Shown: positions 1 to 9,211 of the stretch, one piece after another
How the letters are laid out: each line of letters opens with the position of its first letter
Numbering within the stretch: the first letter of the stretch is position 1
Assembly (NCBI GenBank): GCA_043557195.1
Contig: CP121314.1
Location: forward strand, 186,001 to 250,000
Direction of reading: 5' to 3'
DNA: 64,000 bases
Source: Jejuia sp043557195
GTDB lineage: Bacteria > Bacteroidota > Bacteroidia > Flavobacteriales > Flavobacteriaceae
Made by a program: the position numbers and the translations under genes
Notes under the pieces: model-generated
Database searches by the model: none
The model's input: the letters and a program-made list of their open reading frames with translations, nothing else
What the model was told of the DNA's origin: nothing

Positions 1-1803
1 AAACAATGTGCCACCAAATTCTTTACCAAAAACTTTTTGCGCTTCCTGCATGTTATCAATATAAGCATGATTACCATTTCCCTTATCAGCAAGGGCTTCT
101 AACTTAGAATCTTTATAATTTCCGTATCCGAAACCTAAAACAGACAAAAACACACCTGATTTACGTTTTTCTTCAATTAGAGCAGTCATATCCTTATCAC
201 TAGATGCACCAACATTAAAATCCCCATCAGTCGCCAAAATAACACGATTATTTCCATTCTTTTTAAAGTGTCTTTCTGCAAGTTTATAAGCTAAATTTAT
301 CCCTGCGCCTCCAGCGGTAGAACCTCCTGCATTCAAATTATTTAAAGCTTGTAAAATCTTTTCTTTGTTTTTTCCTGAAGTTGGCTCTAGCACTGTACCA
401 GCGGCCCCTGCATAAACAACGATTGACACTTTATCTTTTTCTCTCAATTGATTAACCAACAACCTGAAGGCTGATTTCAATAATGGTAACTTGTTTTGTG
501 CTAACATTGAGCCAGATACATCAATTAAAAATATAAGATTTGATGGTGGAAGCTCATCATTATCATAAGTCTTTCCTTGTAGGCCTATTTTAACGATTTT
601 AGTCTCATTATGCCAAGGTGTTTTAGCCACTTCAGTATTTATAGAAAAAGGATGTTTTCCTACCGGTTGTGGATATTTATAATCAAAATAATTTATCATT
701 TCTTCAATCTTTACTGCATCTGGATCAACAGTAACACCATTGTTAATCATTCTTCTAATATTACTGTAAGATGCTTTATCTACGTCAATAGAAAACGTAG
801 AAAGTGGAGATAATGAGGTTCTTTCAAAACTATTCTCTTCAATAACTGCATAGCTTTCGTTGTTATCTATTCTGAAATTACCTTGATGAGTTGTAATCAC
901 AATACACCCATGTTTAGCTATTTTTCCGAATTTATCTTTGGCATCCCCTTTTCCATATTTAATTTTTGTGTCTATATCAGATTCTGCTAAACTTTCGATT
1001 ATATAGTTATTTTCTTTTTTGATTGGTTTTCCGTCAACTATATACAAAGGTGCTTTTTCTATATTTTTTGTGTTACTTTTTGTTGAAATAAGAATAACTC
1101 CATTACTACCTCTACTTCCATAGATAGCTATTGACGCTGCATCTTTCAAAACATCAATTGCTTTAATGTTTTTAGGATCCATTTGTGATAATTTACTATA
1201 TGAGGTAGGCACACCATTAATCACCACTAGAGGCTCTCTGTTTTTAGAAATTGAAGATATTCCTCTAATTAAAATTTGAGAAGATACTCCAGGAGCACCT
1301 GAACTATTAACTACATTAACACCAGCAACCTGTCCTTGTAATGATCTCTGGGTTGAATTAGATTGAACTTGATTAGCCAATTTGTTGTGATATGCTTTTT
1401 TCTTTTGTCTTCTAATATCTGAGGCAGTAGGCCTATAACTTGATACTGCTCCTGTGTAATTTGATCTTGTTTGCGAACCGTAGCCCATCACAACTACCTC
1501 TTCTAGAGCTTGATGGTCTGCCTCCAATGCAACGGAAATAGTATTTTGCTTTTTTACTAAAACTTGTCTTGTGACATACCCAACATAGGAAAATACTAAA
1601 ACATCGTTAGTCTTTACTTTAATTTGATAATTACCATCAAAATCAGTTGTTGTGCCTTTAGTCTGTCCTTTTACAACAATTGTTGCACCAGGAAGCGGAA
1701 GATTATCATCTGCCGAAGTTACTTTTCCAGTTACGAGGTGTTCTTGGGCTATTAATTGCGTTGAAATAATCAAAGTAAAAATGAATGTAAATAGCGTTTT
1801 CAT
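1..1803 (-). CDS. VWA-domain protein with SusC-like plug (partial, C-terminus outside window)
   Basis: Translating the minus strand from ATG at 1803 gives 601 open codons running off the window start. In order: a Sec signal peptide (residues 1-20, ending LIAQ), a carboxypeptidase-D regulatory-like domain (about 22-95, LPLPGATIVVKG), a short SusC/RagA TonB-plug-like segment (about 145-215, QVAGVNVV, ILIRGISS, PLVVINGVP), and a von Willebrand A domain of the YfbK type whose MIDAS motif DVSGS lies near residue 428, followed by ATDGDFNVG. The plug is not followed by a TonB-dependent beta-barrel in the part seen. Proteins of this plan are common in Flavobacteriia and are exported. The function is unknown, and metal-dependent protein binding is inferred from the intact MIDAS. 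It is transcribed in the same direction as sppA but is separated from it by a hairpin terminator. Confidence 0.85.
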   Translation of the reverse strand, partial: MKTLFTFIFTLIISTQLIAQEHLVTGKVTSADDNLPLPGATIVVKGQTKGTTTDFDGNYQIKVKTNDVLVFSYVGYVTRQVLVKKQNTISVALEADHQALEEVVVMGYGSQTRSNYTGAVSSYRPTASDIRRQKKKAYHNKLANQVQSNSTQRSLQGQVAGVNVVNSSGAPGVSSQILIRGISSISKNREPLVVINGVPTSYSKLSQMDPKNIKAIDVLKDAASIAIYGSRGSNGVILISTKSNTKNIEKAPLYIVDGKPIKKENNYIIESLAESDIDTKIKYGKGDAKDKFGKIAKHGCIVITTHQGNFRIDNNESYAVIEENSFERTSLSPLSTFSIDVDKASYSNIRRMINNGVTVDPDAVKIEEMINYFDYKYPQPVGKHPFSINTEVAKTPWHNETKIVKIGLQGKTYDNDELPPSNLIFLIDVSGSMLAQNKLPLLKSAFRLLVNQLREKDKVSIVVYAGAAGTVLEPTSGKNKEKILQALNNLNAGGSTAGGAGINLAYKLAERHFKKNGNNRVILATDGDFNVGASSDKDMTALIEEKRKSGVFLSVLGFGYGNYKDSKLEALADKGNGNHAYIDNMQEAQKVFGKEFGGTLF

Positions 1804-1906
1804 AATAGTCGATTTTTAAAGTTTGCTATAAAACTATAATCAACCTATATAACCTGAAACGCAAAATGAGTGAACCACACTTTTGATTGAGTGAAGACAT
1901 AAAAAA

Positions 1907-1930
1907 AGAGGCTTCGATAAAAAAGCCTCT
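1907..1930 (-). terminator. Rho-independent terminator after sppA
   Basis: A perfect 8-bp stem (AGAGGCTT / AAGCCTCT) with an 8-nt loop. Read on the minus strand it is followed by a run of T residues (the A run at 1901-1907). It lies 39 bp beyond the sppA stop and about 100 bp before the VWA gene start, so it ends the sppA transcript. Confidence 0.85.
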
Positions 1931-1946
1931 AATATTTGTTTTGAGA

Positions 1947-1964
1947 TTCCTGCCTTCGCAGGAA
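1947..1964. repeat. Short GC-rich inverted repeat after sppA
   Basis: TTCCTGC-CTTC-GCAGGAA forms a perfect 7-bp stem with a 4-nt loop starting 4 bp after the sppA stop codon. It is much more GC-rich than its surroundings. Short palindromes of this look recur in flavobacterial intergenic DNA as far as I recall. It may protect the mRNA 3' end or be a dispersed repeat. Confidence 0.5.
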
Positions 1965-1968
1965 ATAG

Positions 1969-3732
1969 TTACTTTATCTCCGTACTAAAAGGAAATAACA
2001 ACTGTACTCCTTTTTTCTGTGACAAACGTTTTACTTCTTTTATGAGTTTGTAATTTTCTTCTCCAATCTCTTCTGCTAAAATTTGTTCTTTAGCTTTTGC
2101 TAGTCCAAAGGTTTCTAACATTTCATCAAGGTTCTTTTCAAATACTGGATATTCCCTGATTTTATAATCTTCAATTTCAGCTGCTTCAGCGGCATATTTT
2201 AGTGCCAAATCTAAACCGCCTAATTCGTCAACTAAACCTTTTTCTAAGGCATCATTTCCAGTCCAAACACGACCCTGCGCTATTTCCTCAACTTGTTCAG
2301 CGGTAAGATTACGTCCTTCAGCTACTCGCTTTGTAAACAAGCTATATACATCAATAACGCCTTCTTTTATGTATTTATGTTGATTTTCATTTAAAGGTTC
2401 AAAAATACTATAGGTTACTGCATTAGTATTGGTTGCCACTTGTTCAGCATTAATACCCATATTGTCAGCTAAGTTTTTAAAGTTTGGCAAAGTTCCGAAC
2501 ACACCTATACTTCCAGTAATGGTTGTAGGTTCAGCGATAACTTTATCAGCATTGGTTGCAATATAATAACCGCCAGATGCTGCCAAGTCTCCCATAGACA
2601 CAATAACAGGTTTCACTTTTTTAGTCAACTCTATTTCTCTCCAAATCAATTCGCTGGCTAATGCACTTCCTCCTGGTGAATTAACTCGTAATACTATTGC
2701 TTTAACCCTTTCATCATCTCTAGCTTTCTTAATAGATTCATTCATCGTGATGTGCCCAACAACTCCGTTTTCTCCTTCTCCATAAATAATATCACCTTCT
2801 GCATAAATGACTGCAATTTTATTTTTGCTTGAATTTGATTTCACTTTGGGTGCTGCGTATTTCGCATAATCTTCAACGGAAACATAATTCAGTTTTTTAT
2901 CTGAAGTAATACCAACAGCTGCTTTTAAACCATTTACATATTCATCATAGTATGCAATTTTATCAACTAAATTTGATTTTACGGCCAAAGCTGGCGTTCT
3001 TGCCAATAAACTATCAGCAATAATATCTAATTGCTCCACCGGAATATTTCTAGCTTCTGAAACGTCTTTTTTAATTTCAGACCAAAGTCCGTTTAAATAC
3101 ACTGAAATCTGCTCTCGATTATTATCACTCATTTCATTTTCTAGAAATGGCTCCACAGCACTTTTGTATTTTCCGTGGCGTACCACCTCCATTTTTATTC
3201 CAGATTTCTCTTGAAAATCTTTAAAATACAATCTTTCAGTATACAAACCTTTAAATTCCATCATCCCAACGGGGTTGATATAGACCGTATCAGCAACAGA
3301 ACTTAAGTAATAATCTTTTTGTGTGTAAATATCAGCATATGCTACAATAAACTTGCCCGAATCTTTAAAATCTAGTAAAGCATCACGTAACGTTTTGGTT
3401 TGTGTTATACCCGCCATGATAAAATTATTTTCTATTGAAATACCTTTTATTTTAGCATCGGTTTTTGCATGTTTTATAGCATCAACTAAATTGAATAATC
3501 CATTTTTTTTATCTTCATTTAAAAATGGATATTCTTTGTAGATTGTTTTACCTGCGTAATCTTGTATTGAGAAATCTAGTTTTAAATTTAAAACAGAATT
3601 TGACTTTACTTGTACTACTTCTTCTGAAGACCCACCGAACAAAGCTCCAATAATAATCAATCCGAAGAAACATAATCCTAAAAACACAAAAATTCCAACT
3701 ACAGTTGATAATACTCTCTTTAAAAAACTCAT
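1969..3732 (-). CDS. sppA: Signal peptide peptidase SppA, 67K type
   Basis: This 587-residue protein matches the long, tandem-domain form of SppA, a membrane-bound serine protease that degrades cleaved signal peptides on the periplasmic face of the inner membrane. One N-terminal transmembrane segment (about residues 8-33) is followed by two peptidase S49 domains. The expected catalytic dyad is visible: Lys190 in HGKYKSAVEPF and Ser386 in DLAASGGYYIA, matching E. coli Lys209 and Ser409. Length is normal for the family. A possible minus-strand promoter -7 element (TATTTTTG) lies at 3822-3815. The gene ends at a hairpin terminator, so it is probably transcribed alone. Confidence 0.96.
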   Translation of the reverse strand: MSFLKRVLSTVVGIFVFLGLCFFGLIIIGALFGGSSEEVVQVKSNSVLNLKLDFSIQDYAGKTIYKEYPFLNEDKKNGLFNLVDAIKHAKTDAKIKGISIENNFIMAGITQTKTLRDALLDFKDSGKFIVAYADIYTQKDYYLSSVADTVYINPVGMMEFKGLYTERLYFKDFQEKSGIKMEVVRHGKYKSAVEPFLENEMSDNNREQISVYLNGLWSEIKKDVSEARNIPVEQLDIIADSLLARTPALAVKSNLVDKIAYYDEYVNGLKAAVGITSDKKLNYVSVEDYAKYAAPKVKSNSSKNKIAVIYAEGDIIYGEGENGVVGHITMNESIKKARDDERVKAIVLRVNSPGGSALASELIWREIELTKKVKPVIVSMGDLAASGGYYIATNADKVIAEPTTITGSIGVFGTLPNFKNLADNMGINAEQVATNTNAVTYSIFEPLNENQHKYIKEGVIDVYSLFTKRVAEGRNLTAEQVEEIAQGRVWTGNDALEKGLVDELGGLDLALKYAAEAAEIEDYKIREYPVFEKNLDEMLETFGLAKAKEQILAEEIGEENYKLIKEVKRLSQKKGVQLLFPFSTEIK

Positions 3733-3905
3733 ATATTTAATTTTATTCGTTAGTCTGAAAAAAGTAAAATTGTTACAGCATATCTACTTTTTAACTATCC
3801 TCTAGCAATTTTTGCAAAAATAGGGAAAGTTGCGTTTATTTTTGAAATAACAATAGTAAGAAGATTTATAAGATAGGTATGCCTATGTTTTTAGCAGATA
3901 TGCCC

Positions 3906-3992
3906 GCGTTAGGGATTGTAGCGGTAGCTTTTGGCGAGGCGTGCATCGAGCCAAAACTTTTAGCGAAAAGCCCGACCCCAAAGGGGTAACGC
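3906..3992 (-). repeat. Intergenic element with GCGTTA/TAACGC ends, copy 1
   Basis: An 87-bp GC-rich element bounded by GCGTTA and its reverse complement TAACGC. Its minus strand reads GGGCGTTAC...GGGTCGGGCTTT...CAATCCCTAACGC and matches the elements at 16164-16238 and 38995-39077. It fills much of the 327-bp gap between sppA and the DUF2911 gene, which otherwise holds only an sppA promoter candidate and a terminator. No ORF is credible here. Confidence 0.75.
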
Positions 3993-4007
3993 CCAAGAAA
4001 ACACAAA

Positions 4008-4031
4008 AGCCCAACTTTATAAGTTGAGCCT
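4008..4031 (-). terminator. Terminator of the DUF2911-TPR gene
   Basis: An imperfect hairpin, AAGTTG / CAACTT extended by GC pairs, lies about 30 bp past the stop of the 4060-5151 gene. On the minus strand it is followed by TTTTGTGTTTTC, a U-rich tail. Confidence 0.7.
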
Positions 4032-4059
4032 TTGCTAGTTTAGATATTTAAAGTCTGGT

Positions 4060-5151
4060 TTAAATCACGCCTAGTTCTTTGAGATGTTTCTCGGAATTCG
4101 CTTTAACATTAGCTGGAGGGTTTAAGGATAGAGATTTTTTAAAATTCTTTATTGCCTTTGCCTTATCTCCCATTGCCTTATAACATTCGGCTAAACTGTC
4201 GTAACTATTAGCATCTTTGGGGTTATTTGCTACGTTGGTTTTAAAATACTTTAATGCTCTATCGTAATCTTTTGCGCCCATCATTTGGTAACCTAAAGCA
4301 TTTAACTGGTTTTTATTGGCCATATTAGAAGCTTCATCCATGAGTGCAGCATATTCATCACTTTTGCCCATTTTATTTAAAATCTGGGCTTTTAAAGCTA
4401 CATTATTGAAGGTTTTCTGACTGAAAAACTGACCGCTAATAGCAGCATCAATCCAACTTAGTGCTGTATTTAAATCACCGCCATTATTCAACGCATAGTT
4501 TGCTGCAGTTTCCCAGTTTTGTCTACCAAAACCTGCTTGACCTTGTAATTGTTCTGCAAAATTTGCCATTACAATATCTGTAGCATTGACTTCGATTTTG
4601 AAAGGAAATTGCTTTTTTCCCCAGGCTAGAGCAGCAGTTGTAGAATTTGCGTCAACCGCAATAAAACTATACGTTAGCAATTCGGTATGCGGTACTGCAG
4701 AGGTTTTAATATTTACTCTTAAGGCGTCATTTGATGGATCGTAGAAATAACTTCCCCATGCTTTTGTAGTTTTAGAAAATATCAGGGTAGCTGTATCATC
4801 TTTATTTACAATGATGTGAAACCCATACTTCCCTGCTTTTAAAGATTGTCCTTCAATTTCCACATCATCTGAAAATTTAATGATGGTGTTCTCATTGGCG
4901 CCAGCGCGCCAAGGTGATTCTTTTGCGGTTCCAAAACCGAGGTTATTCATACCATAAGGCACTAATTTGCCCCATATTTCTCTACCGTTTACACTTGGTC
5001 GGGAATACATAATGGTAATGTCTGAGAGTCCTACACGCTGAGATACTTTTGCCATTTGGCTACCTCTTGGTGTGTTTAATTGAGCGAAGGTGTTGGTGGT
5101 GATTGCAAAAAGCAAAAACGCACAAATTGTACTTACTGTTTGTAATTTCAT
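4060..5151 (-). CDS. Exported DUF2911-TPR protein
   Basis: A 363-residue protein with a clear signal peptide (residues 1-23, ending TFAQ). Residues about 25-190 match DUF2911 (SQRVGLSDITIMYSRPSVNGR, read in part; WGKLVPYGMNNLGFGTAKESPW), a family found almost only in Bacteroidota and of unknown biochemical role. Residues about 205-360 form tetratricopeptide repeats, including MMGAKDYDRALKYFKTNV and ECYKAMGDKAKAIKNFKKSL. TPRs are protein-binding modules, so a periplasmic scaffold role is plausible but inferred. It is a single transcription unit, divergent from mutS2 across 185 bp. Confidence 0.88.
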   Translation of the reverse strand: MKLQTVSTICAFLLFAITTNTFAQLNTPRGSQMAKVSQRVGLSDITIMYSRPSVNGREIWGKLVPYGMNNLGFGTAKESPWRAGANENTIIKFSDDVEIEGQSLKAGKYGFHIIVNKDDTATLIFSKTTKAWGSYFYDPSNDALRVNIKTSAVPHTELLTYSFIAVDANSTTAALAWGKKQFPFKIEVNATDIVMANFAEQLQGQAGFGRQNWETAANYALNNGGDLNTALSWIDAAISGQFFSQKTFNNVALKAQILNKMGKSDEYAALMDEASNMANKNQLNALGYQMMGAKDYDRALKYFKTNVANNPKDANSYDSLAECYKAMGDKAKAIKNFKKSLSLNPPANVKANSEKHLKELGVI

Positions 5152-5295
5152 TTTGATTGATGTTTGGTTTGTGTTTTCAAGTTATGCACTTATCAAACGT
5201 CCTCCTGTTATCAATTTGTTAAACAATTTCCTAAAACTGTTAATTAACGCTTTATTAAGAAGACTTTAACACACGCATGTCTCCCAGAGATTCTT

Positions 5296-5303
5296 TAACT
5301 TTG
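5296..5303 (+). promoter_or_regulatory. Bacteroidota -7 promoter element for mutS2
   Basis: TAACTTTG is a perfect TAnnTTTG match 33 bp before the mutS2 start codon. No clear TTG -33 element is seen at the usual 17-23 bp spacing, so the promoter may be weak or assisted. Confidence 0.6.
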
Positions 5304-5336
5304 CGGTCTTGAAAAAAGAATTGCATTAAAGAAAGA

Positions 5337-7508
5337 ATGATACACATTCACGAAAAAACATTACAAGATTTAGAATTCCCAACTGTGTTGCAACAGATTA
5401 GCGAGTTGTGCATTACGCCTCTTGGAAACCAATCTGCTTTAAAAATTTCACCTTTAAAAACAAAGGAAGATTTGCAGTTTGCACTTAATCTCACCAATGA
5501 ATATGTGTCGTCTTTTTACAATGATAACCGCATACCAAATCATGGATTTGACACTATCGCTAAAGAAATTCAGCTTTTAAATATTGAAAACACCTTTTTA
5601 GAAGTTCATGGATTGAAGAAAATCGTATCCATGTCGCTTACCGTGAATTCCATTGTTACGTTTTTAAAGAAGTTTGAAGAATACTATCCAAACTTAAATC
5701 AGTTTGCTTCTCATATTGAAGTGACTAAAGTTTTAATTGAAAAAGTTGATAGCATAGTTGATAGATTTGGAGATATAAAGGATAATGCTTCTGATACTTT
5801 ATACGATTTACGGAAATCTATAAACAAGGTTAAAGGCAAGATAAACCAAAGTTTTGCCTCGGCGCTAAACACCTATCACAACCTTGAATATTTGGATGAT
5901 ATTCGAGAATCTGTGGTTGATAATCGTCGTGTTTTAGCTGTAAAAGCCATGTATCGTCGTAAAGTAAAAGGTGCAATAATGGGTGGCAGTAAAACGGGAA
6001 GCATCGTTTATATTGAACCCGAAACAACATTACAATACACACGCGAACTTAATAATTTAGAGTACGAAGAAAAAGAGGAAGTAGTACGCATCTTAAAGGA
6101 AGTAACAGATTTTATACGTCCGTTTTTACCACTTCTAAAAGACTATCAAGCATTTTTAATTGATATTGACGTGATTTCAGCAAAAGCAAAATATGCGAAA
6201 TCCATGAATGCTATTCTTCCAGAAATATCTGAAGATAGAAGCATGTACTTACGTGATGCCTATCATCCACTACTCTATTTAAATAATTTAGAACAAAAAG
6301 AAAAGACGTTTCCGCAAACCCTTTCTCTTAAGGAGGGTAGCAGAATTATCGTCATCTCAGGCCCTAATGCTGGTGGAAAAAGTATTACTTTAAAAACCGT
6401 TGGTTTATTACAGGTGATGTTACAAAGTGGTATGCTAATTCCCGTTCATGAGCGTAGTACCGTTTGCTTATTCGATAGAATTTTAAGTGATATTGGAGAC
6501 AATCAGTCCATTGAAAATCATTTAAGTACGTATAGTTACCGTTTGAAACAGATGAACTATTTTCTTCGGAAGTGCAATAAAAACACTTTGTTTTTAATTG
6601 ATGAATTTGGTACAGGTTCTGACCCTGAATTGGGTGGTGCTTTGGCTGAAACCTTTTTAGAGGAGTTTTACCATCGTGAAGCTTTTGGTATTATTACAAC
6701 GCATTATTCTAATTTGAAGATTCTTGCTACCGAATTACCACATATGATTAACGCCAATATGTTGTTTAATGAGCGTACACTTGAGCCTATGTTTAAATTG
6801 GTTGTTGGGCAAGCCGGTAGTAGTTTTACGTTTGAAGTGGCTCAGAAAAATGGTATTCCGTATTCTCTAATCAATCGCGCTAAAAAGAAGATTGAACGCA
6901 GTAAAGTGCGTTTTGATGCTACTATTGCTAAACTTCAAAAAGAACGTTCTCGATTAGAAAAAACGGGACAATCGCTAAAAATCAACGAAAAGAAAAAAGA
7001 GGAAGAAGCTGATAAGCTTGAAGAAATAAATGCAAAAATTCAGAAGAAATTAGAGAGCTATCAAGAATTGTATGATAGCAATCAGCGTTTGATTTACTTA
7101 GGACAAAAAGTGAATGATATTGCCGAAAAATACTTTGAAAACCATAAGAAGCGTGAGTTAATGGCAGAGTTATTCAAATTAGTACAAATTGAAAACTCCA
7201 AACGCAAAAAGGTATCTGCGAAACAAAAGCGTGCTCAAAAGGCTAAAGAACAACAAGTGAAACAAGAAGCAGAAAAAAAGGTGAATGTTATCAGAAAAAA
7301 GAAAAAAGCCGAAAAGAAAAAAGCAGCTGAAGCACCACCTAAACCAAAGCCTATTCTTAAAGTTGGAGACCGTGTGCGTATGCATGATGGTAGAGCCATT
7401 GGTAGTATAGATAGTATTGAGAAAAACAAGGCCAATGTAAACTATGGTATGTTTACTACTAATGTGGCTTTAGATTTGTTGGAGCTTGTTGAAGCCACGA
7501 AAAAGTAG
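5337..7508 (+). CDS. mutS2: MutS2-family ATPase lacking the Smr domain
   Basis: A 723-residue MutS2-type protein. These DNA or ribosome-binding ATPases suppress recombination and, in Firmicutes, split stalled ribosomes. Visible parts are the MutS core and clamp region (about 1-330), Walker A GPNAGGKS at 342-349, Walker B and signature region LIDEFGTGSDPELGG near 422, then a long charged coiled coil (about 515-670) ending in Lys/Ala-rich sequence and a KOW-like segment (VGDRVRMHDGRAIGSIDSI, about 676-715). Full MutS2 proteins have about 780-790 residues and end in an Smr nuclease domain with DLR/HGxG motifs. None is present here. The stop follows the KOW-like part directly, so this is a native short form rather than an obvious frameshift. 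Confidence 0.93.
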   Translation: MIHIHEKTLQDLEFPTVLQQISELCITPLGNQSALKISPLKTKEDLQFALNLTNEYVSSFYNDNRIPNHGFDTIAKEIQLLNIENTFLEVHGLKKIVSMSLTVNSIVTFLKKFEEYYPNLNQFASHIEVTKVLIEKVDSIVDRFGDIKDNASDTLYDLRKSINKVKGKINQSFASALNTYHNLEYLDDIRESVVDNRRVLAVKAMYRRKVKGAIMGGSKTGSIVYIEPETTLQYTRELNNLEYEEKEEVVRILKEVTDFIRPFLPLLKDYQAFLIDIDVISAKAKYAKSMNAILPEISEDRSMYLRDAYHPLLYLNNLEQKEKTFPQTLSLKEGSRIIVISGPNAGGKSITLKTVGLLQVMLQSGMLIPVHERSTVCLFDRILSDIGDNQSIENHLSTYSYRLKQMNYFLRKCNKNTLFLIDEFGTGSDPELGGALAETFLEEFYHREAFGIITTHYSNLKILATELPHMINANMLFNERTLEPMFKLVVGQAGSSFTFEVAQKNGIPYSLINRAKKKIERSKVRFDATIAKLQKERSRLEKTGQSLKINEKKKEEEADKLEEINAKIQKKLESYQELYDSNQRLIYLGQKVNDIAEKYFENHKKRELMAELFKLVQIENSKRKKVSAKQKRAQKAKEQQVKQEAEKKVNVIRKKKKAEKKKAAEAPPKPKPILKVGDRVRMHDGRAIGSIDSIEKNKANVNYGMFTTNVALDLLELVEATKK

Positions 7509-7574
7509 GCAGTCTCAATAAAAAATAACAGCCAGCACCAAGTTGTTGAATCACAACTTGAGGTACCGACTGCA
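7508..7574. terminator. Nested inverted repeats between convergent genes
   Basis: Between the convergent mutS2 and cytolysin genes, outer arms GCAGTC (7509-7514) and GACTGC (7568-7573) enclose inner arms CAAGTTGT (7539-7546) and ACAACTTG (7553-7560). The inner hairpin is a perfect 8-bp stem. There is no strong U tract on either side, so bidirectional termination is inferred from position. Confidence 0.5.
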
Positions 7575-7601
7575 TTAACTATTCAAACTAACTACAAATA
7601 T

Positions 7602-9143
7602 TTAATCGCGCCTTACTGAAACCTCCGTGCAAATTCCTGCAAATCTCTTGGAACAGTATGCTTCGAATTCTTTATCGCTGTATAAGTAGCCTTCATGAAA
7701 CTCTCCCATATGTTTCCACGTAATATCCCATACTTCGAATTGCACCTTAACATCGTGCGCGCCGCTTGGTGGTCTTATCGCTGGAGGCGCATCGTTTTTC
7801 TTTACTTTTTTCCAACTTGTATAATCAACCGTGTTCGATCCTACTTTTTTATACTTAAATCGGAAGCGTACGTCCTGACCAATGTTATTGTCTAAAAATG
7901 CATTGGCATGTGAAAAAGACTTTGTACTACAATCTTTAATTTTATAATCGGTGGTGTACCCCATTTTTGCAAAAGTGTTATCCTTTAAATACCTTACGGT
8001 ATATGCAATTGGAACTCCTGGATTATTTCTACTGTAAACCGCATTTTCTCCTGTAATAATGTGTTTTAAAGATTCGAAACCGTCTGCATTTACAGCTTCC
8101 GAAGCTACCTCTGCATTACCACCAATGGTTACAACTGTAATGCTTGACTTTTTTAGTACTTCATCATATTCTGAATTAACTGTTCCTGAGCCATTTGCTG
8201 CTCCTGTGGCATACTCTAATACCAAATCTAAATCGATTGACTTGCGCATATCTGTAGTTTCCATTCTAAACATAATAATACGACCGTAAGACACGGAATT
8301 AATATAAGCTGGAGGGGTATCAGAGTCTATGGCAGTATCAACTTGGTTATACGTTACATTTATATCAAATACACTGGCAGGTGTTTTTGGTGTATCCATG
8401 GTTACAGTATAAAATACTTGTTTATACACCATAGCTGCTACACGCTTTGTTGTACTGGATTCATATTCTAATTGGGAAGCCACTGATCCATTAGCCCATT
8501 CTACATTTAAACCTACATCTAAGCTTAACTGTTTTGATGAGTACGAGGTATTTGCCTGATAACTAGAGTTAGACGCGTTTACATAGCCTTCTTCATATGC
8601 ATTAGCATTCCACCATTCTAAGGCATTATCTATGCTAGTTTGCACGTTAGAATTTCTTGGGTTTTCTACTACTAAAGTCCCTTCTTCTCCCATTCCAGGC
8701 AAGTCAACTCTAAGCGTTACAGGTGCTCTATCAAGCGTAATAGGATCTGGCATACCGTCAAGCATACCCTGATTTCCATATACTAAAGCCCCAGGCCAAA
8801 TAATACCATTTGTTGGTCTTAGAATAGCCACATCATCAAAATTAGCTTCTAGTGTATAGAATTTTTCTTCACATACACTATAACGTCCTCTATCTGGGTT
8901 TGTTTGTGAGTTCTTTGTATCTGTTACAGTTCGTTCTTTTGGAGCGCCTCCAGTATTTTTCACATTTAATAGTTTACTAGAATCATAATTCAAATTTGAA
9001 ATTAAATCTGAGATTTCTGCTGCTTCTGGATTTACTACTGGTCCTGATTCGGTTTCTTCTGTACTGCATCCAAAAATTGTTATTAAAGCAAACATACTTG
9101 TTACTTTAAAAAGTGTTCTAATTGTTAATAGCTGTGTTTTCAT
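7602..9143 (-). CDS. Cholesterol-dependent-cytolysin-family lipoprotein
   Basis: A 513-residue protein of the thiol-activated (cholesterol-dependent) cytolysin family, pore-forming toxins best known from Gram-positive bacteria. Domain 1-3 hallmarks are clear: WPGALVYGNQGMLDGMPDPI (116-135), RAPVTLRVDLPGM (139-151), the first membrane-hairpin edge YKQVFYTV (240-247, nearly identical to perfringolysin YKQIFYTV), VSYGRIIMFRMETT (284-297), the hinge-like glycine pair in TIGGNAE (339-345), and IAYTVRYLKDNTFA (379-392). The N-terminus is a lipoprotein signal (TIFGC, Cys26). Domain 4 (about 415-513) is present but has no ECTGLAWEWWR undecapeptide. The equivalent region reads VWDITWKHMGE (471-481), and no terminal Thr-Leu cholesterol pair is seen. 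It is divergent from a LuxR-type regulator. Family assignment is firm. Pore formation and target are unknown. Confidence 0.9.
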   Translation of the reverse strand: MKTQLLTIRTLFKVTSMFALITIFGCSTEETESGPVVNPEAAEISDLISNLNYDSSKLLNVKNTGGAPKERTVTDTKNSQTNPDRGRYSVCEEKFYTLEANFDDVAILRPTNGIIWPGALVYGNQGMLDGMPDPITLDRAPVTLRVDLPGMGEEGTLVVENPRNSNVQTSIDNALEWWNANAYEEGYVNASNSSYQANTSYSSKQLSLDVGLNVEWANGSVASQLEYESSTTKRVAAMVYKQVFYTVTMDTPKTPASVFDINVTYNQVDTAIDSDTPPAYINSVSYGRIIMFRMETTDMRKSIDLDLVLEYATGAANGSGTVNSEYDEVLKKSSITVVTIGGNAEVASEAVNADGFESLKHIITGENAVYSRNNPGVPIAYTVRYLKDNTFAKMGYTTDYKIKDCSTKSFSHANAFLDNNIGQDVRFRFKYKKVGSNTVDYTSWKKVKKNDAPPAIRPPSGAHDVKVQFEVWDITWKHMGEFHEGYLYSDKEFEAYCSKRFAGICTEVSVRRD

Positions 9144-9211
9144 AATGTTATATTTTATTGATTCAACACTTCGAAACTAGTCACGAAAACATCTGAAATC
9201 TAATTTTTAAG

